A DNA stretch of 64,000 nucleotides from Apoderus coryli (GCA_911728435.2 OU452198.1:30905902-30969901), one strand, 5' to 3'; positions 1-12,207 are shown, counted from the first letter of the stretch. Numbers and translations: made by a program. The notes: generated by a model not told the origin, from the letters alone.

Positions 1-2693
1 AAAAGAATTCAATAAATATATATATATATATATATATGCAGGCCGGCTATAATTTCAATAATAAAAAAAATTCCACGGCCCAGTTTTGAATTCGCAACCT
101 AACGATTACGGAGGTAAACGTTAACACATAGCCCAACAGGTATGCCATGATTGGTTTTTTAAAATTGTCATTAAATGCAGACGCCTAGAACCTAGATGGT
201 GACGACGGTAAAATAGACATATTCGAATGCCAAATGTGTCAACGTATGTCATTTAAAAACAATTGTGTCAGATTTAGTGCTGATAAACAAGAAAAACGTT
301 TTTGCTTATTGTTTCCCAAAAGTACGACTACTATGTCTGATTCCGAAGATTCCATCAGATGTTTGGGGTATAGCAAAGACTGTAACCAAAGGATTGTTGC
401 TTTATCAAAATAACTTTCGTTGCCGAATACTGCCTATCTGGAGCCCCAACTAGGAATTTATTAACATGATCACGCGTAAAAACACTTGCTTTCTTAGGCA
501 CCTTATTTTTTCCAAAAAGCACGTACCTAGTTTAAGGTACTTGCTAACATCAATACTCTGATATTCATTAACGCTCGTATTAATTGAGTAAGGCGACCCA
601 TGCTAATAATAGTTCTTCGGGATACCATTTTATATTCTTTCCATCACACCGTTACATAAAACGACTTGGTATACCAAGTCCACTGCGGTTTACGAAGCTT
701 CGAATAGAAGATAATTATATAAATTATTTTTTTCTACGACTGTCAATAAAAGCTTTTATTGTGCGTTTACTAGTGACGATAGGAATCTTATAGCAATGCA
801 GGCAATGCAAATAAATACAAACAGTTAATAACAATTATTATGTTAAAATAATATTGAGTTTGAAGTTGAACTATTTTAATTATCTTAGAATATTATTTAT
901 TATGGAAAGTCGTGATAGCGAATTTAGTTTAACGCCACCCAGTGTTTTAGAGGCAGGAAATGTCGCGTCATTAAACACGAAATATTTGTTGTTATTTGTG
1001 GAACGTCAGTTTGACATCCTAAAAAGAAAAATATTACTAATCCCGCTTTCTGTAATAGTTGCAGTCGTAGAAAAAGTATAGTGTAAAACTCGCATGGAAT
1101 GATCATTCCCTACTCGTATGATTTGCAGCACTCGCCTACGGCTCGTGTTGCAAACGTCATACTACTCGTAGCAAATGCATGTCATTCCATGCTCGTTGTA
1201 CAATATACCCAGTATTCTAATTCACATGGAGTGTATTTTCGTAAAAATCTCGATTTGATTTCCCTTATTATTTATTGTCTTTTCAAAATAATGTTGGCAC
1301 GTTTATGCATAGACTGATACATAACTAAATTCAATTTTCTTTAATAATAAGGAAATAGTGACGAGGCATTAATGCTAGGTACGTTTTTTCTTTCGTTTGG
1401 GGAATCCTTTACTATTATAACGAATTACAAAATTCTCATTATAACTATTAGCATTTTGTTATGAAAGAACGAAAATATTATATTACAATGCCATAACAAA
1501 TCCATCAATCAACAAAATATGACGCATTTTTTATTAGTAAATAGGCCGGTCCGTACTGTCGACCCGAAGTTTCCGAAATACTAGAGGATTTTTTTATTTT
1601 CAAAATAGAAACAACTGACAATATTTTGTCATGAAGCAATTTTACGTTAATTTTTGACTAAAATTAATACCAAATACATTAGGTTATGTTATGTTCTTGA
1701 TCATGTCCAAAAACGCTTCAACAGAATTACGAAATGATGGATCACTCTAAAAATCGCTACCTGATCAACTTTGTTGTGATGAACGCGCGCTATGTTAGTG
1801 AAAACAGAAAATGATTAAATTTAAATCACGAATCACAACTATTAAAAGGGAGATGCATATTTATTGTGGTCAAATCAAATCTGTTATGTAAATAATTGTA
1901 CTACAGATTTACAGGAATTACTGAATATAACTTGAAAAAAATAGTGGAATAACTGCTGTTTGTCCGAATATTAGGAGGTCGTCTTTTTCTTAATCCACGA
2001 AATTCTATTCAAATATTTTTTTTTCGTAAATAAGATTTTGGTAACAACATATTATATTGTTATATCACTCGCAATATATCTTCCAGAACAAACCTACTTG
2101 CTCTCTTCAGCTCCTCTGATGGCGAACAATATTTTTAATTAGGTATATATCTTCTACTGAAATAGAAGTTTCTAATGGTTGGTTGAACGTATTGAAAACA
2201 TCAATGAAAAAATGTGATTTTTTGATGAAAATAGTATCTCTATTCAATAAAATCCTTGAGGTTGTAATAATATTCAAAATTTATGGTTTTTCAGCTCAAA
2301 AAATTGATGCCATAATCTCTTTTGCCAATCGTTCTGACTTCACCTTGAGAATAAATGATTACAAATTTTTGCTTAAAAATCATATATGACCAGTCTTATA
2401 TACAATTATCTAGAGAATCAAAATGACTTAGCACATTTTCATGGTTGTAGTAGACATTCCGCCAAAACGACTTTTGCATGAGAACGGATAGCCCCGGTAG
2501 AATCGTTAAATTTAAATATTTTACATTGACTTTGGCTAGACTATACCTACAACGCCTTGTATAGGTCTGGTTTGGAACATTCAGCTAGGATAGGAAAGGT
2601 CTTTACCTCTCTCATCATCAATCAACCTTGGTAAATTTTGAAAGTGAAGATTTGTCTTTAAAAAAATCTACAATGTTTTCTGTTACCTTCCAG
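1..2693. other. AT-rich stretch without a recognisable gene
   Basis: Only short open frames occur here, and none resembles a known family. A short (AT)n run lies at about 17-38. The segment 727-1190 is described separately. The last bases, 2681-2693, form a polypyrimidine/CAG acceptor for the first visible exon of the membrane-protein gene, so at least the right end is probably intron. Upstream exons of that gene were looked for and not found. Confidence 0.6.
727..1190. repeat. MITE-like repeat with TTTTTCTACGACTG termini and flanking hairpin
   Basis: The segment 727-1075 is bounded by inverted termini TTTTTCTACGACTG and CAGTCGTAGAAAAA. Just outside the right terminus (about 1096-1190) is a long imperfect hairpin containing the CACTCG / CGTGTTG type arms. 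Related copies lie at 13962-14506 and 16213-16904, each with the same termini and a neighbouring hairpin, so this is an interspersed family. No coding capacity is visible. The transposase class is unknown. Confidence 0.6.
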
Positions 2694-5600
2694 ATAATCC
2701 CTTCTTTGCCAAAGATGTAAAATTATTCACATCTGGGTTACCAAAAGAAAGCAGAAATACAGGAACACAGGCTATTGGATTGGTATTGGGTACACTTTTA
2801 GGGGTGGTTTTAATATTTGCTACCATATTTTTCTTGTATTCCACTAGTTTTGAAAGGTACAACAGGTGATAAATTAATTTTACGGGGTAAGTTAAAAGTT
2901 AGAATTGTCTATTTTTAAATTATAGGTTTAGATTGGGCTCGAGACCGATATCAACATACATGGCTCGATATGACAACATACATGATAGAGGTTATATTAT
3001 TGAAAATCAATCTATAATGGGTTCAGTGCTGAGTTTGGACCAATCATTCGAAAATCCAATGTTTGGTGAGGCACTAAGTTTAACACCGAAGCAAACAGAA
3101 GAAAAAACTAAGGTAGTAAAACATAAGCGTTTCTAATTCCACGGAATGGTGGTGATCGAAGTTAGTGGTCGGGGTATTTTTAGTCGTCACATGTTCTATG
3201 ACTCATCGTTAGTATAAATACCAAGTGTTATCTTTTTCGGGTCATTAATCTTTGAACTATCGGCGATCAAGCAATTAAATCGAGAAGAAAAATATAAAGA
3301 CATGTATGGTGGTCCAAATTTTTGGTAGGAGCTACAGAAAAAGTATCCTACATGCACCGAGCTCAAATTTCATAAAATACTGTATGCCGAAAACTGCACA
3401 TCGATATATGAAACTGTTGACAAGATATACAGGGTCGTATTCCATTTTGTGCATTTTTTGACCCACTACCCTAACGTCTCTACCTATAAATATTTTTATG
3501 GCAATTTTTTAAGGGGAAACCCAAAGGTGTTGTTAAATTTTTTTGTAAAAAAATAGTTTTGATGCTATGACATAAACTTGTGCAGTTAAATATCTACAGG
3601 TCTACCAAAAACTACTGCTTGCCGAATTTCTAAAAATCATAAATTTAAGTAGTATATAGAGTGAGAAGAGTTCACAAACTTCGACCACACGACTTACAAT
3701 TCTGGGTCGACTTTCGTCAGTAATTTGGGAACAATTGGCTTGGCAGTCGATGTCCTGTCCATTGGCCGGCAAGATCTCCCGATCTTAGTCCCCTATAGAC
3801 TTTGACCTCTGCTCGGAACATCCTACGACTCCCCCAAACTCATACACCAAAATTTAGCTCAATTGGTTGAAGCGTTTAGGCGCTATCGTGGAAGAATACA
3901 GACACACACACACACACAAAGACAGGCAGACTTCCATCTGGAAATGGTTATATCCGTCCTTATTTCAATTTTTTTAAAGCGTTCACAATACTTTCCCTGT
4001 GCGTTAATGTAAGATCGGTTGTGTCGGCCCAAAACTCTCCCGACAAGATATAATATAATCATAAATATATGACCTGCGTAGCGAAACTGAATTTTAATAA
4101 TAATTATTATTATAATTGTATTATTTATTATTTTCAGTAAACTAACGGCCCAAACTAAATCAAATCAAAAAATGTATTGTTCTTAAAGATTTACAATCTT
4201 ACAACAAAAGGTAAAAAAAAACGTGTTTTCCCTAATATAATGAGAACCAAAATACCCATACCAAAGAAAGGAAATTCTTACACTAGTGATAAAGAGAGTG
4301 AAAAACGAAAAATAAAAGTACTCTTGCCATTTATAAATTAATAGATGAAAGAAATGTATAACAATATTATATCTATAATAGTTAATTCAAAAAAAATAAA
4401 TAAATAAAAAAAGTAAAAGATAACACACCTAGGTAAAGAAAAAATAAGCGTATATCAGCTGCCTATTACAGAAATTAATAATCCTTAAACATTAATAAAA
4501 CATGAAACAAAGTAACAATATAGGGAAACAAATGAACGCAGTTTCAGACACCCAAGAAGAAAATTAGCAATTTTGCGGATGTCCGATAAAGTAGGCTTAT
4601 TTAAAGTTGACACGAATCGTTCAACACTTTGCATTATTGAGACACCACTACGGAGGCCAGAGTACAGTGGACATTCAAAGAGTATGTGGTGAAGTATTTC
4701 ATTGACAAGCATGTTGCACATCGTACAGATGTTATCAGGTTTTATCAAGTAACTAAACTGTTTGTAGGAGAATTTGTAGTAATGAATATTCGTTAACCTA
4801 ATTTGAGCTAAAATCCTTATGTAATGAATTGAGGTATTAAAGTTTAAATAGATTTGAGCAGTGTGAGAAAACGTGAAACAGGAATAAAAGAGAGGCGATC
4901 TAGAATTCTGTACCAGAGACAGATCCTTACTATAACATTCGTTCTGGTATTGCGTAATAATGTCATCTTTAGCTGATTTTAGTGAATGATAAGACAAATT
5001 TTGCCCAAATCTTTGTAACTCCCCATTAAGGAAGCAATGGTTCAACTATTTAAGCCAGTTATATCTGATATCAGCCTCTCCACCTTGCATTAGGTGAAAA
5101 CATCTTAACAAACAAGTCTTGCGGTATCTGCGGCCAGCCATCTTTAGAATCTTCAGCAGCCAGCTTAAAACAAGTTTTAGAACAGTACAAGAAACCGGCA
5201 TTCTTCCGCATAGCATCAGCTGTATTATTTGGGAGTAAAAGTAGCCGTTTAAAGAAACTTGTTTGTACTTTTTCGAAGATATCACAGTATCTCAAACCCC
5301 AAACGGAAACACATGAAGAAAATGAACTCAAAATAATAGAGTCGAATAGCCTGATTTTTGATGCCCAATCACTGGATCTAGAGCGTGAGAGTAAGCTTAA
5401 GACCGCACCAGTTGCTTGTGTGGCCTTAGAAACCGCCGACTCAGCCATAACCCTGAAAACGCCAGTAGAAGAGAAAATAACACCCAGATACCTAAAAGTT
5501 TTCACAACATCAAGTACTGAGCCTTTGTAAACAAAGTTAAGTGAGTTAGTTTGAATATTACTAGCTCTAGAAAAGCACATGACGTTTGTCTTCAATGGAT

Positions 5601-6735
5601 TCAGCTCAAGCTCAATAATTGTATTATATCCCTCCAAAATGCGCAATTTCCTGTTTAAGTCGACCTGACTCTCTCCCAACATTACGAAATCATCGGCATA
5701 CATAAGCAAAAAAATGTCAGTGTGCCCATCAATGTTCAAACCAGAGACACCTCGGCCACGAAAAAAAGCTTCAATACCAGATACAAATAGCGAAAACAGT
5801 AATGGGCTCAAGGGCTCTCCCTGTAGTACGCCAGTTGTTATATCGAGGTCTCGGGAAATGTTATTTCCTGACTTAATTTTAGCGTAGGCTCTGTCGTAAA
5901 TATACTTAAGTAAATTGATGATGGTGGAGCTTATACCAATGGCACGTCACAAACTAACAACTTTATTCAAAAACTCGGAAAAAAAGTATTCCCAGAGCTG
6001 GGATTCGAACCCATTACCTTCCGAATGCTCTATCAATGAAGCCACAAAACCCTCTTTCAAAATATTGTAATAAGGTAAACCTATCTTATTACAATTACAA
6101 CTACCTAACTGGTGAAATTTTAAACGCAATTTTCTTCAGAATTATGGGGGCACATATTGAAAGTAAGCTATTGCTGTAAAGCAGATAAAAAATGCATTAA
6201 AATGATGCATCACTCGACCGCTACTGCTACTGCTATTTGAAAATTTAGCGGTTGTGTCCACCCCTATCACAGGGCTTAACCAAAATACTAATGGGTTCAT
6301 ACTAGGACTCCCCCAAACTCATATAACAAAATTTAGCTCAATGCGTTAAAGCGTTTGGGCGCTATCGTGGAAGAATACACACACACAGACAAACAGACTT
6401 CCTTCTGGGAATGGTTTTAATCGTCTCAGGGAACTTCAAAATGGTTATATCCGTCTTTATCTCAATTTTTTTTGCGCGTTCACAATACTTTCCCTGTGCG
6501 TGAAAATAAGGTTGATAAAAGAGCATCTTCTGAAGACAATTTGTTAAATTTACACTAGTACTTAACCTGCTATAATATTCTACAGGATTCCACTGAGGAA
6601 GTAACGCTAATACCAAGAACTGCTGAAGAAAATGAAGATTTACTAGATCTAAAGTCAAAGCAAGCACACAGTTCCAGTGAAGATACGTTGTCAAGTGGGC
6701 AAAATAGTGACGAAACTGTTCTTGAAAGTTTGTAA
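2694..6735 (+). CDS. 3' exons of a type I membrane protein with FxNPxF signal (amnionless-like candidate)
   Basis: Three exons join in frame: 2694-2865, 2926-3112 and 6586-6735, with GT-AG borders (donors at 2866 and 3113; acceptors AG at 2692, 2924 and 6584) and matching phases. The first exon encodes a short lumenal part and a transmembrane helix (QAIGLVLGTLLGVVLIFATI), followed by a basic juxtamembrane stretch. The second encodes a cytoplasmic tail with SFENPMFGE, an FxNPxF clathrin-adaptor sorting motif. The third is acidic and Ser/Thr-rich and ends VLESL-stop at 6733-6735; AATAAA signals follow near 6820. Amnionless, the cubilin membrane anchor, has a single membrane pass and FxNPxF motifs, so it is a reasonable guess, but the extracellular exons that would prove it are not visible. 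The 3.5-kb last intron is filled with transposon debris. Confidence 0.6.
3590..3800 (+). pseudogene. Tc1/mariner-type transposase remnant
   Basis: Broken frames match the insect transposase family that begins with a DUF4817/HTH domain. One piece reads like GLPKTTACRISKNHKFK (helix-turn-helix plus linker). A second, in another frame, carries the signature of the last catalytic block (PVHWPARSPDL-like, around 3755-3795). The middle of the protein is missing. The same family appears, better preserved, at 29812-31900. It sits inside the last intron of the membrane-protein gene. Confidence 0.6.
3830..4015 (+). repeat. Interspersed repeat with ACAGACAGAC-type tract, copy 1
   Basis: The copy runs from CCCCCAAACTCATA through CGCTATCGTGGAAGAATAC, an (AC)n tract and TTCCATCTGGAAATGG, to GCGTTCACAATACTTTCCC. 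Near-identical arrangements occur at 6300-6515 and 42120-42310. No coding potential is seen. It may be the 3' part of a retroelement, since related tails with ACAGACAGACAG also occur near 27850. Confidence 0.6.
4040..5940 (-). pseudogene. Non-LTR retrotransposon, 5'-truncated (family A, copy 1)
   Basis: On the minus strand the reading frame runs from 5940 to about 4485. The reverse transcriptase part has GVLQGEPLSPLLFSLF and the catalytic MYADDFVML, then thumb residues such as FRYLGVIFSS and SCVSVWGLRYCD. After a frameshift near 5050 the C-terminus carries a cysteine/histidine motif (CTMCNMLVNEILHHILFEC), typical of CR1/Jockey/I-like ORF2 ends. Endonuclease and fingers are missing: the element stops at 5940, directly against a tRNA-derived SINE. 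The 3' end contains a (TTA)n/(ATT)n-like stretch at 4090-4130. It lies in antisense orientation inside the last intron of the membrane-protein gene. Family A also occurs at 33390-34440 and 39830-40207. Confidence 0.8.
5941..6130 (-). repeat. tRNA-derived SINE head, copy 1
   Basis: Read on the minus strand, the repeat has an A-box-like TGGCTTCATTGATAGAGC and a perfect B-box-like GGGTTCGAATCCCAGC (5997-6012 on the plus strand), spaced too closely for a full tRNA. A second copy at 49860-49990 keeps a longer anticodon region. After the tRNA-like part both copies share GGGAATA, a T-run and TTTTTGAATAA. A real tRNA gene is excluded because no acceptor stem forms and the anticodon arm is deleted. 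Confidence 0.7.
6300..6515 (+). repeat. Interspersed repeat with ACAGACAAACAG tract, copy 2
   Basis: It matches the 3830-4015 repeat from CTCCCCCAAACTCATA to CACAATACTTTCCCTGTGCG, with an extra block (ATCGTCTCAGGGAACTTC) that copy 3 at 42120 also has. It lies in the last intron of the membrane-protein gene, ending about 70 bases before the last exon. Confidence 0.6.
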
Positions 6736-7810
6736 TAATAAGGATCATGCAATTTTACTATGTTCTACACGATAATATTAAGTAAAAGTATTATAAAGTA
6801 CTTCTACATTATATCTAAAAATAAATAAATTGTTTTCGTTAATAATTTATTAAACAACACGAATTTATTTTTATGTAAATGTTTATTATAATATGAGTTT
6901 CGTAAATAGGTTTATTTATTTATACAAATTAAAAACATAACACCATAACTACTTTGACATTATATCGTTAATTGGTTATTCGAAATGTATTATTCATGTC
7001 ACATTTACTCAACAATAGACGAAATGTTGGAAAATGTACATATTCAAATCGTATAACACTTATTTCGAGACTTATTTGTAGTGTAGATGATAAAAAGTAC
7101 AAGGACCCACGACCTTATAGGTATATAGTGTTGGTACCTCCATTCAATCATTAGGTTTATCTAAATTTATTCAAATCAAGAGCAAATAATATATATTTAT
7201 TTATGCTGTGGCAACGGTATACCGGGTGTACCATAGGGAAGGGATTCAATGGATTATGGAGAAACTACACTGTGCAAGAATCTGAAATTCTGGTGTAGTA
7301 CTTAGGTCGATGGGGCCAATTCGGCTAAAATGTTTTCGAGAATCTAGAACTTCCGGTTATACCGGAAATGGGTCTCAACTTCCTTATTTCAAATGCGACC
7401 CCATGTAAATTATATTTTTTTTGGATTCTCTTTGTAATTCTAAACATATTTCATGCATAATATGTTATACCTATCGCGAGCCGTTTTCTAAATATTTGAA
7501 ATGTTATGTCAAAAATGAATAGAGAATAATAACAATTGTTTATTACATGGAAGCTTTAATAATTTAATTTGTTAGAATATCCTAGAAGATATAGACCTAC
7601 TTTAGCCGCCTACATATATTTTTTTAGTAAATATTAATACAGGGTATTTGAAAAAAAGGGTAATAAATCAAAATTTTTAAATGGCAACCCCCATTTTATA
7701 TATTTTTTTGCATCAAAAATAAGGGCAAGTTTATGAAAGAATGTCTATCCCAAAAACTAATAGTTTTCAAAATATTGACAATTTTACATTTTTCTATTAC
7801 AATAGTGATC
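6736..7810. other. 3' UTR of the membrane-protein gene followed by empty sequence
   Basis: AATAAATAAAT near 6820 is a plausible polyadenylation signal for the gene ending at 6735. Beyond that the sequence is AT-rich with a TACCGGGTGTACC-type fragment at about 7220 and a TACAGGGTATTTG fragment near 7640, both resembling ends of the Tc1-like repeats found elsewhere. No gene is seen. Confidence 0.5.
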
Positions 7811-8418
7811 TGAATTTGAAATTTAATTGATTTTAGTTGGCCATGATGGCTTTAGATAGCAAATAAATATGACACTTGACAAAAATAATCTACAACCTAC
7901 AAATTGTAGACATTAATTAGTAGTAATAATCATGGCGGGCGTATAAATTATACTAACGAATACTATCTAAATTTGTTTATTATTTATGGATAATGTGCCA
8001 GAGTGATGCCACAAACGTGTGATACATTTTCTGCCAGGTATCCAGAAAAACACAAGCCATCATCAAAAGTTGTTAAACGGATAATAGATAAATTCAAAAA
8101 TTTCGGGTCCGTAAAGACAAAAATAAAACGAAGGAAACCTATTTGTGACGATGAAGCTGTACTGGCGTACTTCACGGCATATCCTACGACATCTCTGAGA
8201 AAATTTTCAGTGGAGTCTGGATTTTCTAAAAGCACCATTCTCCATAAATAATAAACAAATTTAGATAGTATTCGTTAGTATAATGTATACGCCCACCATG
8301 ATTATAACTACTAATTAATGTCTACAATTTGTCAAAGTTGATTATTTTTGTCAAGTGTCATATTTATTTGCTATAGATAGCATCATGGCCAACTAAAATC
8401 AATTAAATTTGAAATTCA
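7811..8418 (+). mobile_element. Fold-back element carrying only a transposase DNA-binding domain
   Basis: Arms of about 170-180 bases (7811-7988 and 8249-8418) are inverted copies of each other, differing at a handful of sites. The only interior is a short frame (8006-8251, possibly starting slightly upstream) whose protein resembles the N-terminal domain of DUF4817-type Tc1/mariner transposases: SARYPEKHKPSSKVVKRII, then a basic KIKRRKP and a second helix-turn-helix ending SKSTILHK. The catalytic DDE part is absent, so the element is non-autonomous. The frame stops exactly where the right arm begins. No clear target duplication was found. Confidence 0.7.
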
Positions 8419-9649
8419 TATCCGGCACTGTATACATTTCCTAGGAATTCTATAGAATGTGTTATTTTAACACATTGCCGGTAACCGATACAATAATTAC
8501 CGCTGTATATGTTGGGGAAGATAGTAGGAAGATTACCACCTGTGCATTGGCATGTAATTATTGTTGTTTGAAGTTTTTCGAATAATATCATATTTTTTGA
8601 CCACTCTGTACTTACATACAGCATAATGCACAATGTAAATGAATAAATTATAGAATTATGACGGCGTTGAACAAAACCGCATTTAACAGGAAACTGTATC
8701 CTGTCGGTGGTTTTAGTTTTACATCAATAAATAATAAAATATTAGCTCACTAACAAATAATAGCATCGATGCACCTTTTAAAATAATATTAGGGAAATTT
8801 TACATTTGTATATCATATACAGGGTTATTCACGCCATATGACACGGAATAGTGTGGCTAAACTATTTAATTTCCTAAAAGTTTTATTCATGGGTTCGTTA
8901 AAAATGATTTATGGCTACATTTTAAAAATATTGAGGGGAGGGTGTCTCAAATATAAGAAATGAACCATAGTTATCTTTTTTTAAACGCAATGCCCTGTAA
9001 ATGAATACATTTTTAGATTCCCCGTTCAAAATAAACCTAACTTTCATTAAAGTACATCTCACCTAAATATTTTAATTTTTATAAAAATATAGACATAATT
9101 TGAATGAAAAAATTCACACCTATTCGTTTGTTGTTTTTAAGCCAGTCGCGCCTGATAAATATACCCACTTATCACTTGTTACGCCAAATATAAAAAAAAC
9201 TCCAATACTAAATACAGTGTGTCCAATAATATAAGTTATATAAACGTAAAGTTTAATTCTAAATAACTTGTTTATTTCAAATGGAACATCCGGTATATGA
9301 GGTAAAAATTAGATGCAAAAAGTAATTATCTGTCAAATATTATGATACTTTCCTATGGATAACTTTTGTCGTTTTCGTGGAAAATGCACATATTCATAAT
9401 ATTAGGCGAATTTTTAATTGAACCTGTTAATTTCATGTAGACCACCCTGTATTTGATGATGATGAAATTAATTATCTATTAATCATGATAGCACATATTG
9501 GTAGTAATAGGAAGAATTTTTCAAAATTATAATATTTGTCAAGTCAGCCATGAGAATTTGACAAACCATATATTTAAACAATAACAAAATAAATAAATAC
9601 ATTTTTAACTTAAATGAAATAACAAGATATATATAAATACTGATAAATT

Positions 9650-10010
9650 TTATAATAAATGTTCAAAATGATTGGACTCTAGGCACATTTGAATCATTTT
9701 CTGAAATCCTTCAACAACTTTATCCTGGTGTAACGCTTCGTTTATCTGCTCCTTCATCTCCTCTATTAAAAAAGTTTTCGTTTTCGATGATTTTGTTCCT
9801 ACCCATGTACAAAATTCAACACGACTTAAAACCAATATTGAAAAGTTCTTGATGCAGTTGCACTGTGTTTGGGGGTATCTTTCATTAAACTGCCTTAACA
9901 GTCTCTCGAAGACAGCTTTTTTGGGATGATTTTGCGCCGGGAACCTTTGCACGTAACCCCCGATGCCAGTAAAGCGTTTTTGGACCATTCTCCCAGAACA
10001 AAAATCATGT
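9650..10010 (-). pseudogene. Internally deleted DUF4817-type transposase
   Basis: The 112-residue frame fuses an N-terminal helix-turn-helix segment (YVQRFPAQNHPKKAVFERLL) to the C-terminal end of the transposase (EEMKEQINEAL, ending NHFEHLL). The catalytic DDE core between them is missing. The copy at 57266-58779 carries what looks like the same fusion, so the deletion predates spread of this family. This copy also gives the empty site for the MITE inserted in the other copy. The protein cannot catalyse transposition but might still bind the termini (inference). Confidence 0.7.
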
Positions 10011-10851
10011 ATATTCTTTCTCCTTTGGAATAGGTTCGCATATTTGATTAATTGAATTAAATTAGATGTTACAGATAAAAAACTGTTTTATGAAAAATTC
10101 CCAACTCTTAGGTAAGAATTTTCAACAGACTATTTGACAGTAAATATCAAATTAAAAAAAAAGTATTCAGTATTCCCAAATTCTCATCGCTGGACTTGAA
10201 AATTCCTCCTATTATTACCAATATGTGTGCCTCTTCCATGCAAAATTAAAGATATACATATCTATAGGAAAACTTTACTTTAATTTTTGCATCATCAAAT
10301 ACAGGGTGGTCTACTAGAAACTAAGAGATTCAATTAAAAATTCGCCTAATATGAATATGTGCATTTTCCACGACAACGTCAAGAGTTATCCATAGGAAAG
10401 TATTATAGTATTTGACAGATAACTACTTTGTGCATATAATTTTGACCTCATATACCGGGTGTTCTATTTGAAATAAACTAGGTAGTTATTTAGAATTAAA
10501 CTTTACGTTCATATAACTTATATTATTGGACACCCTATATTTAGTATTGGGGGTTGGGTTTTTATATTGGGCGTAACAAGTGATGAGTATTTATCAGCCC
10601 AGACTCGCTTGAAAAGAACAAACGAATAGGTGTTAATTTTTTCATTCAAATTATGTCTATAAAAATTAAAATATTTAAAAACTGTCAGGATTAGGTGAGA
10701 TGTACTTTAATGACTGTCTTTCGGAGGAAGGAATGCTTTCACAGTCATTCGTTTATTTTGGGGGTATCTAATATAAGATAAATCCTGGAGCTTGGCGAAA
10801 TGCAAACTACAATAACCCTTAGTCTTTTCTTATAACAGCCTACAATTTGGA

Positions 10852-11080
10852 TACAGGGTAACTCAAAAATGTTTACATTTATTTTTTAAGACTTTTTAGG
10901 CACGGCAGAACCTTATATATAAAAAACTTTTACATTTTTTTCGTTCGCTAGAAGGACATGTTTTATACAGGGTGTCTCAAAAATGTTTTCATTTATTTTT
11001 TAAGATTTTTGGGCACTGCGAAACCTAATTAATAGGAAAACTTTGAATTTTCTTAGTTTGTTAGAATGGTCTCACAAAAT
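10852..11080 (+). repeat. Two tandem copies of a ~114-base TACAGGG repeat
   Basis: The units begin TACAGGGTAACTCAAAAATG at 10852 and TACAGGGTGTCTCAAAAATG at 10966. Both continue through TTTATTTTTTAAGA, a GGCAC-G block and an AAAACTTT run. They lie inside the insertion that splits the right arm of the fold-back element. The TACAGGGTG start is the same as Tc1-like termini elsewhere in the window. Confidence 0.6.
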
Positions 11081-11329
11081 TTATTTATATACAGTCGCGT
11101 CTTTGTCGAAAATCTGTAAAAAAGGGCTGTATCCGACACCGCCGGTATTAGGTTGCAATGTAGTTATATATATACACAGTTTTTTTTATACGGCAGTATA
11201 CCAGTGACACGAGCGGAACACGTTTTTTTTCGTTTTGAGGGGGAATTATTTTGTGACAAGTGTAAGTATATAATATAATATTTGTTTTTAAAAATATTTT
11301 TGCTTACTTTTATAAACAAACCAAATCAC

Positions 11330-11830
11330 CTTATAAAGATATATACAAAAGACGGTGAGTATACTGTATTGTCTAAAAACATCTTGAGAAGTTCCCCTGA
11401 TCAGAATGTCAATTATGCAGCCAATTGCTCTCTTTTGTAATACAAACACCCTATTCATCTCTGTACCCCCACCCCAAATCGCGATATTTTAAGCGCTGAT
11501 CGAATATATAAAAGCATAATATATAGAGATTAACGAGTGTCTATTCATATAGCTTTTTAAAGAACACAGGACATAGATATTTCTGCTGAGTCTGGCACAC
11601 AGCCTTTCGACATGCTCCATTCACCTCAGGCACAGATCCAAAAAACACCCAACAACTTTGCCCACTCTGCCCATAATAAAGTTAAGCTATTACAATGTAT
11701 ATTGAAATTCAGCGGATTTCCATATTTTTTAAAATGCAAAACAACTCTTTTGCTGTAATTTATAATCAGCTTATTTTTTTGACACCAAGACTGAAATTCC
11801 ACTACTAGCCTTTATCTTGTTCTCCCGATT
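11330..11830 (-). pseudogene. Non-LTR retrotransposon fragment (RT thumb and C-terminus)
   Basis: Minus-strand frames read FQSWCQKNKLIINYSK, then KLLGVFWICA, then CARLSRNIYVL, and in another frame RVFVLQKRAIGCI. These are the post-catalytic blocks of CR1/Jockey-like reverse transcriptases in the right order. The YxDD part is missing, so the copy is 5'-truncated at about 11830. It lies in the foreign block that interrupts the right arm of the 8820-12207 element. Confidence 0.65.
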
Positions 11831-12207
11831 TGATAACCGAATACGAAAGTTTTACTTCACCGTTACTGTACGCAAATTCTGGAACTTTGATGTGATCACG
11901 GTCTGGCCACCCCTACCTAGTTGCCAGAATCGCGCATTTTTAGCCGACTATGAAAAACACCTTGTCTGATCTAGACTGAAAAACAGACTTTATTTTGAAC
12001 CGGGAATCTAAAAGTATATTCAAATACAGGGCGTTCCATTTAAAAAAACACAACTATGGTTCATTTCTTATATTTGGGACACCCTGAGATTCACAATATA
12101 TTTAAAATGTAGTCACAAATGATTTTTATCGAACCCATGCATACAACTTTTAGGAAATTAAATAGTTTAACGACACTATTCCGTGTCGTATGGCGTGAAT
12201 GACCCTG

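Larger units (their letters stand above)
8820..12207. mobile_element. Fold-back Tc1/mariner-like element (copy 1) with TA target duplication
   Basis: The ends are TA|CAGGGTTATTCACGCC at 8818 and GGCGTGAATGACCCTG|TA ending at 12207. Long inverted arms (8820 to about 9560, and about 10180-10712 plus 11985-12207) flank a decayed transposase frame. The right arm is interrupted at about 10713-11985 by foreign sequence containing a LINE fragment. A second copy lies at 56603-59473 and a partial one at 45376-45890. TA duplication and DUF4817-like coding place it in the IS630/Tc1/mariner superfamily. Confidence 0.8.

Noticed and set aside
265..1317. Short frames of 60-75 codons near the left end
   Set aside because: No family resemblance and overlap with repeat termini. 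Expected by chance in AT-rich DNA.
5990..6070. A tRNA gene suggested by GGGTTCGAATCCCAGC
   Set aside because: The spacing to the A-box is too short, there is no acceptor stem, and a second copy with the same flanks exists: this is a tRNA-derived SINE.
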